A stretch of 39,628 bases of DNA, from assembly GCA_963748095.1 (NCBI GenBank), contig CAVVIO010000006.1, positions 1 through 39,628 of the forward strand, written 5' to 3'. This document shows positions 35,603-39,628 of the stretch, in pieces. Under the pieces are notes generated by a model. That model saw only the letters and a program-made list of their open reading frames with translations. It was not told the DNA's origin and did no database searches. Each line of letters opens with the position of its first letter. The stretch's first letter is position 1. This stretch comes from CAVVIO01 sp963748095. Its GTDB lineage: Bacteria > Bacteroidota > Bacteroidia > Bacteroidales > UBA10428. Both the position numbers and the translations under genes were made by a program.

Positions 35603-36457
35603 ATGGAAAGATATGATTTCTATAAAACCAAATACGGGCAGGAATTATTAATAGATCTGATCAGACTTGAGACACTGGAAAAATACATCATACACAACAC
35701 ATCTCATGTTTTGTCCTATTACGATATTACATTGATCTCTGAAGGTAGTGGTCAATTCTGTCTGGATGAAAACAAATTTCCCGTACAGTCCGGAATGATT
35801 TTTTTCACATCACCGATGCAGGTCCGCAAATGGAAGATCACTGAAGTTCCGAAAGGGCTGGTTCTGATATTTGAAAAGGAATTTCTTTGTACATTCTTTA
35901 ATGATACTGATTTCGTTGAGAAACTTACTTATTTTAACACGGATTATTTTAAACCTTCACTGGAAGTTACGGGTACGGATTATTCATACCTGGTAAATTT
36001 ATTTCTGAACATTGAAAATGAGATTATAAACCGTTCCGAAAAAGATAATCACATTCTGCGTGCATTATTGTACCAGGCATTGGTATGGCTAAACCGTAAA
36101 TACCAGGAAATAAATAATATTACGGAGACAAAAAGTAATTATAGAATTTTGGATTTTAAAAAACTGGTAGATAACTATTTTATTCAACAACATTCCGTCT
36201 CTTTCTATGCCGATAAACTTAATATAACTCCCGGACATCTGAATTACCTGGTGAAAAAGCTCTATGGAATACCGGCTAAACAGTATATTCAAAACCGGTT
36301 GTTCCTGGAAGCTAAAAGATTACTGGCAAATTCTTCCCTGTCGGTTTCTGAAATTGCCTGGCAATTAAATTTTCAGGATAATTCTTATTTTGTCCGTACA
36401 TTTAAGAAATTTACAGGATATACACCTCTCTCCTACAGACAGGAAATAAATCCCTGA
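35603..36457 (+). CDS. AraC-family transcriptional regulator
   Basis: 284 aa. An N-terminal cupin-like sensor domain (HVLSYYDITLISEGSGQFCL, FPVQSGMIFFTSPMQVRKW) spans residues 30-150. The C-terminal double helix-turn-helix spans about 185-282 (FYADKLNITPGHLNYLVKKL, YGIPAKQYIQNRLFLEAKRL, LLANSSLSVSEIAWQLNFQD, NSYFVRTFKKFTGYTPLSYR). It lies 35 nt after the TfoX-type gene and 278 nt before a TonB receptor/DUF4249 pair, which it may control. Nothing in the sequence identifies the effector. Confidence 0.92.
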   Translation: MERYDFYKTKYGQELLIDLIRLETLEKYIIHNTSHVLSYYDITLISEGSGQFCLDENKFPVQSGMIFFTSPMQVRKWKITEVPKGLVLIFEKEFLCTFFNDTDFVEKLTYFNTDYFKPSLEVTGTDYSYLVNLFLNIENEIINRSEKDNHILRALLYQALVWLNRKYQEINNITETKSNYRILDFKKLVDNYFIQQHSVSFYADKLNITPGHLNYLVKKLYGIPAKQYIQNRLFLEAKRLLANSSLSVSEIAWQLNFQDNSYFVRTFKKFTGYTPLSYRQEINP

Positions 36458-36735
36458 AAAAACCAATATAGAAGTCAGTTCACCGTTACTATTAATTTAT
36501 CCTGTTCCTGTTTAAAAACATTTACTGCTTTACTTCTGCTGTTCACCGAATTTTAACCGCTATTCACAGGATATTGATTTCCATAACCGGACAATAGTCA
36601 GATATTTGTCCTGTACTTTTTATTGTTTTAAATAATTATTAAGAAATAATATATCATACAATTATGGCAAACAATTTGATAAAGAATGATTTTTTACTGA
36701 ATAAAATAAATACTAATTAAACCCTTTTATTAGCA

Positions 36736-39084
36736 ATGATGAAATTAAAAATTTTTATGCTGCTGTTAGTCACAGGTTGGTTCGGAGCAGCGGGTCAGAA
36801 TCTCACACTTAGCGGATATATTAAGGACAAGTCAAACGGAGAAGCACTGATAGGTGCAACTGTTTATGTGAACGAACTTAAGGCAGGGTCGGTATCCAAT
36901 GCCTATGGTTTTTATGCAGTTACAATTCCAAAAGGCAGGTATACAATAACATTCGCATATCTGGGATACAAAGGACAGGAAAAAGAAGTAAATCTCGGGA
37001 AAGATGAAAGAATGGATATTACGTTGGAAGAAGATGCACACGTAATTGATGAAGTAAAAGTATATAGCGAAAGGAAAGACAGGAATGTTGAAAATGTTGA
37101 AATGAGTATGGAAAAACTTCCGGTAGGGCTGGTGGCAAAGCTTCCTGCATTCATGGGAGAAGTGGATATCATAAAAAGTATTCAGTTGTTACCGGGAATC
37201 CAGAGCGGAGGTGAAGGAAGTTCCGGATTATATGTGCGTGGTGGCGGCCCGGATGAGAATCTGGTTATCCTCGATGAAGCACCGGTTTATAATGCTTCGC
37301 ATTTATTAGGATTTTTCTCTGTTTTTAATTCGGATGCTATTAAGGACATCCAGGTTTATAAAGGTGGTATCCCTGCCGAATACGGAGGGAAAGCATCGTC
37401 AGTGATCGATATCCGGATGAAAGACGGCAATTCGCAGAATTTAAGTGCAACCGGTGGTATTGGAAATATATCCAGCCGTTTGACCCTTGAAGGTCCCATA
37501 ATCAAAAACAAATGGAGCTTCATTCTCTCGGGCCGCAGAACATACGCTGATGTTTTAGGAAAGCTGGCTGGAATAGAAGCCCTGCAGGAAAACAGGCTGT
37601 ACTTTTATGATCTGAACGGTAAATCCAATATTCAACTTGGAGAAAAAGACAGATTATTTGCTTCTGTATATACAGGAGATGATTATGCCAAAATCGGTGA
37701 ATCCCTATATATGCGATGGGGAAACCAGACCGGTACACTTCGCTGGAATCATGTGTTTGGCAGCAAGATGTTCTCAAACACTTCACTCATATATTCCCTT
37801 TATAATTATAACCTTGGTGTACCCGGGAATGGAGCCGATCAGTTCGACTGGTCTTCTATGATCCGGGATTATAATTTCAAGGAGGACCTTACATTATTTC
37901 TTAATCCTGAAAATAAGATCAGGATGGGATTTAATGTCATTTACCACCACTTTGAGCCCGGTAAAATTGATGCTAATGACAGTTCTTTTTTTCATGATAT
38001 GAAACTCACCCAGTACAATGCTTTTGAAAGCAGCGTTTATGTTTCCAACGAACAAAATATTGGTTCCCGGATAACATTGAGGTATGGCGTGAGATATTCC
38101 CTGTTTCAGCAGGTTGGAATCGGACAGGTAAGAGAATACCTCGACCCGGAGAAACCAAAATCCAATGAAATAATCGGGGTAAAAAAATACAAATGGGGAG
38201 AGTTCATTAATTCACCATACGGATACCTTGAACCAAGATTTGCTTTGAAATACACGCTTGGCAGAACCAGCTCGGTAAAAGCATCCTATAACCGGATGAT
38301 CCAGAACCTGCATCTGATTACGAATACCAATTCACCCAGTCCGCTGGATATCTGGCTGCCCAGTAACAAATATATCAAACCGTTAATCATCGACCAGGTA
38401 GCGCTGGGTTATTTCAGGAATCTGAGAGATAATGCAATCGAAACATCTGTAGAAGTATATTACAAAAACATGCAAAATGTGGTAGATTATATCGACGGTG
38501 CCGAACTCTTCCTGAACGAGGATATTGAAACGGAACTGCTTTCAGGTAAAGGATATTCATATGGACTTGAAGTACTTCTAAAAAAGCAACAGGGAAAATT
38601 TACAGGTTGGTTAGGTTATACACTCGCACGAAGCATGCGGCAGATCCCGGGTATAAATAAAGGGAAAGCATATCCGTCGAGTTATGACAGAACCCATGAT
38701 GTTTCTGTAGTACTGAATTATGAAATCAATAACAGGTGGAATGTTTCAGCCAACTGGGTATTTTCTACCGGAAATCCCACATCTTACCCGACTTTAAAAT
38801 ACCCGGTACAAGGGAATACTCTTTATTACTATTCATCACGTAACAGTTACCGGATTCCTGATTATCACCGGCTTGACCTGTCCGTAAACTACGATTTCAA
38901 AAAGAATGATCACCGGAAATTCAAGCAATCACTTAATCTTTCACTATATAATGTTTATTTACGCAGAAATGCCTATTCGGTAACTTTCAGGCAAAATGAA
39001 GATAATCCAAACGTTACAGAGGCTGTCCGTTTATCGATCATAGGAACAATTATTCCGTCTGTCACTTACAATTTTAATTTTTAA
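36736..39084 (+). CDS. TonB-dependent receptor paired with a DUF4249 lipoprotein
   Basis: 782 aa. Signal peptide KIFMLLLVTGWFGAAGQ, carboxypeptidase-regulatory-like domain (EALIGATVYVNELKAGSVSN ... FAYLGYKGQEKEV) at about 25-100, plug domain (VDIIKSIQLLPGIQSGGEGS, SGLYVRGGGPDENLVILDEA, IKDIQVYKGGIPAEYGGKAS) at about 130-235, and a barrel ending IIGTIIPSVTYNFNF with terminal Phe. The GGGPDENLVILDEAPVYNAS pattern is typical of receptors that accompany DUF4249 proteins. The DUF4249 gene begins 16 nt after the stop. Probably imports an unknown substrate using TonB energy. Confidence 0.92.
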   Translation: MMKLKIFMLLLVTGWFGAAGQNLTLSGYIKDKSNGEALIGATVYVNELKAGSVSNAYGFYAVTIPKGRYTITFAYLGYKGQEKEVNLGKDERMDITLEEDAHVIDEVKVYSERKDRNVENVEMSMEKLPVGLVAKLPAFMGEVDIIKSIQLLPGIQSGGEGSSGLYVRGGGPDENLVILDEAPVYNASHLLGFFSVFNSDAIKDIQVYKGGIPAEYGGKASSVIDIRMKDGNSQNLSATGGIGNISSRLTLEGPIIKNKWSFILSGRRTYADVLGKLAGIEALQENRLYFYDLNGKSNIQLGEKDRLFASVYTGDDYAKIGESLYMRWGNQTGTLRWNHVFGSKMFSNTSLIYSLYNYNLGVPGNGADQFDWSSMIRDYNFKEDLTLFLNPENKIRMGFNVIYHHFEPGKIDANDSSFFHDMKLTQYNAFESSVYVSNEQNIGSRITLRYGVRYSLFQQVGIGQVREYLDPEKPKSNEIIGVKKYKWGEFINSPYGYLEPRFALKYTLGRTSSVKASYNRMIQNLHLITNTNSPSPLDIWLPSNKYIKPLIIDQVALGYFRNLRDNAIETSVEVYYKNMQNVVDYIDGAELFLNEDIETELLSGKGYSYGLEVLLKKQQGKFTGWLGYTLARSMRQIPGINKGKAYPSSYDRTHDVSVVLNYEINNRWNVSANWVFSTGNPTSYPTLKYPVQGNTLYYYSSRNSYRIPDYHRLDLSVNYDFKKNDHRKFKQSLNLSLYNVYLRRNAYSVTFRQNEDNPNVTEAVRLSIIGTIIPSVTYNFNF

Positions 39085-39100
39085 ACAGAAGCTAAAGATC

Positions 39101-39628
39101 ATGAAAAAATATATTATTTTATTAGTGCTTTTTGCATTGGTTTTCACCGCTTGCGAAGATGTGATTCCCGTAAAAATGAATAAAGAAGATTTCGGATTAT
39201 TTGCGGTGGAAGCAAAAATTACAACCAAAAATGAACCATTTGTGTTTTTATCACAGGGCATTCCTGTATCAGAAGACAAACCTTTTCCGGGCATCAGCAA
39301 TGCACTGATTACTATTACCGACGATGCACAGCCGGCAAATTCAGTAACGCTTGCAGAAGATACCGCCAGAGCCGGATATTATACGGTTCCGGAAGGAGAA
39401 GGATATTATGGAGTACCGGGAAGGACCTATACCGTAATAATTGAATCGCAGGGAGTAACACTGACAGCAAGTGATAAACTCAGCCGGGTTGAACCCATTG
39501 ATTCGATAAAGGTCTGGCCTTCACTTCGCGGTGATAAACGATTTCTTGGCGTTTTTATATATGGACGGGAAACACCTGGGATTGGCAATTATTACAAATG
39601 GGATATATATGTAAATGATACATTGCTG
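39101..39628 (+). CDS. DUF4249 family lipoprotein, cut by the window end
   Basis: The first 176 codons are present. The signal peptide ends in a lipobox (LFALVFTACEDV), followed by the family pattern (LFAVEAKITTKNEPFVFLSQ, ISNALITITDD, EGYYGVPGRTYTVIIESQG, TLTASDKL, VEPIDSI). DUF4249 proteins sit next to TonB receptors in Bacteroidota and are thought to be surface or periplasmic partners of the receptor, somewhat like SusD for SusC; function is unproven. The gene continues beyond 39628. Confidence 0.85.
   Translation, partial: MKKYIILLVLFALVFTACEDVIPVKMNKEDFGLFAVEAKITTKNEPFVFLSQGIPVSEDKPFPGISNALITITDDAQPANSVTLAEDTARAGYYTVPEGEGYYGVPGRTYTVIIESQGVTLTASDKLSRVEPIDSIKVWPSLRGDKRFLGVFIYGRETPGIGNYYKWDIYVNDTLL

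Noticed and set aside
1..39628. tRNA or rRNA genes, prophage genes, toxin-antitoxin pairs or intact transposase genes
   Set aside because: Scanned by eye on both strands; none could be supported.

Overview
This window is from a member of the Bacteroidota. The evidence is low-GC DNA, a type IX secretion (T9SS) C-terminal sorting domain, GLPGLI and DUF4249 family proteins, TonB-dependent receptors with carboxypeptidase-regulatory-like N-termini, a C10 (streptopain-like) peptidase, ECF sigma factors in surface-protein operons, and a TAnnTTTG-type -7 box. The genus cannot be fixed from the sequence.

Layout. 0-5.3 kb: trmD, a frameshifted C10 peptidase lipoprotein, a patch of gene debris (fragments of a GH78 rhamnosidase, an S9 prolyl-oligopeptidase and a second trmD 3' end), then an intact GH78 rhamnosidase-like gene. 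5.3-7.6 kb (minus): ECF sigma factor, single-pass membrane protein (putative anti-sigma) and an outer-membrane protein. 7.6-15 kb: single genes with unrelated roles (methyltransferase, SMP-30/gluconolactonase-like lipoprotein, YhcH-like protein, orphan polytopic membrane protein, MaoC-like hydratase, propeller lipoprotein). 15.2-17.7 kb: a second ECF sigma factor with two small membrane proteins, then a minus-strand stress cluster (CsbD and two coiled-coil paralogues, one decayed). 18.2-19.6 kb: a surface-protein pair. 19.9-26.3 kb (minus): GH30 xylanase-like enzyme with four PKD domains and a T9SS tail, a large outer-membrane beta-barrel protein and a GLPGLI protein. 26.6-28.9 kb: a two-component system divergent from the GLPGLI operon. 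29.2-32.8 kb: transglutaminase-like protein, AlkZ-like winged-helix protein, REP-like hairpins and an internally deleted cysteine-cluster gene. 33-39.6 kb: TonB receptor, TfoX C-terminal-domain protein, AraC regulator, and a TonB receptor with a DUF4249 lipoprotein cut by the window end.

Three signals stand out. First, a 105-144 bp intergenic element occurs five times, always on the plus strand and always ending about 58-112 nt before a plus-strand start codon, although the genes that follow are unrelated. I do not recognise it. Second, 10-bp phased TTAAGGTTAA-like repeats lie in front of both the GLPGLI operon and the divergent histidine kinase operon, and look like operators for the encoded response regulator. 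Third, at least eight genes carry single-base frameshifts, many in homopolymers and one in the normally essential trmD. This suggests sequence error for many of them, but the gene fragments and the internal deletion at 32.6 kb are real rearrangements.

All family calls come from motif recognition by eye; no database search was run.
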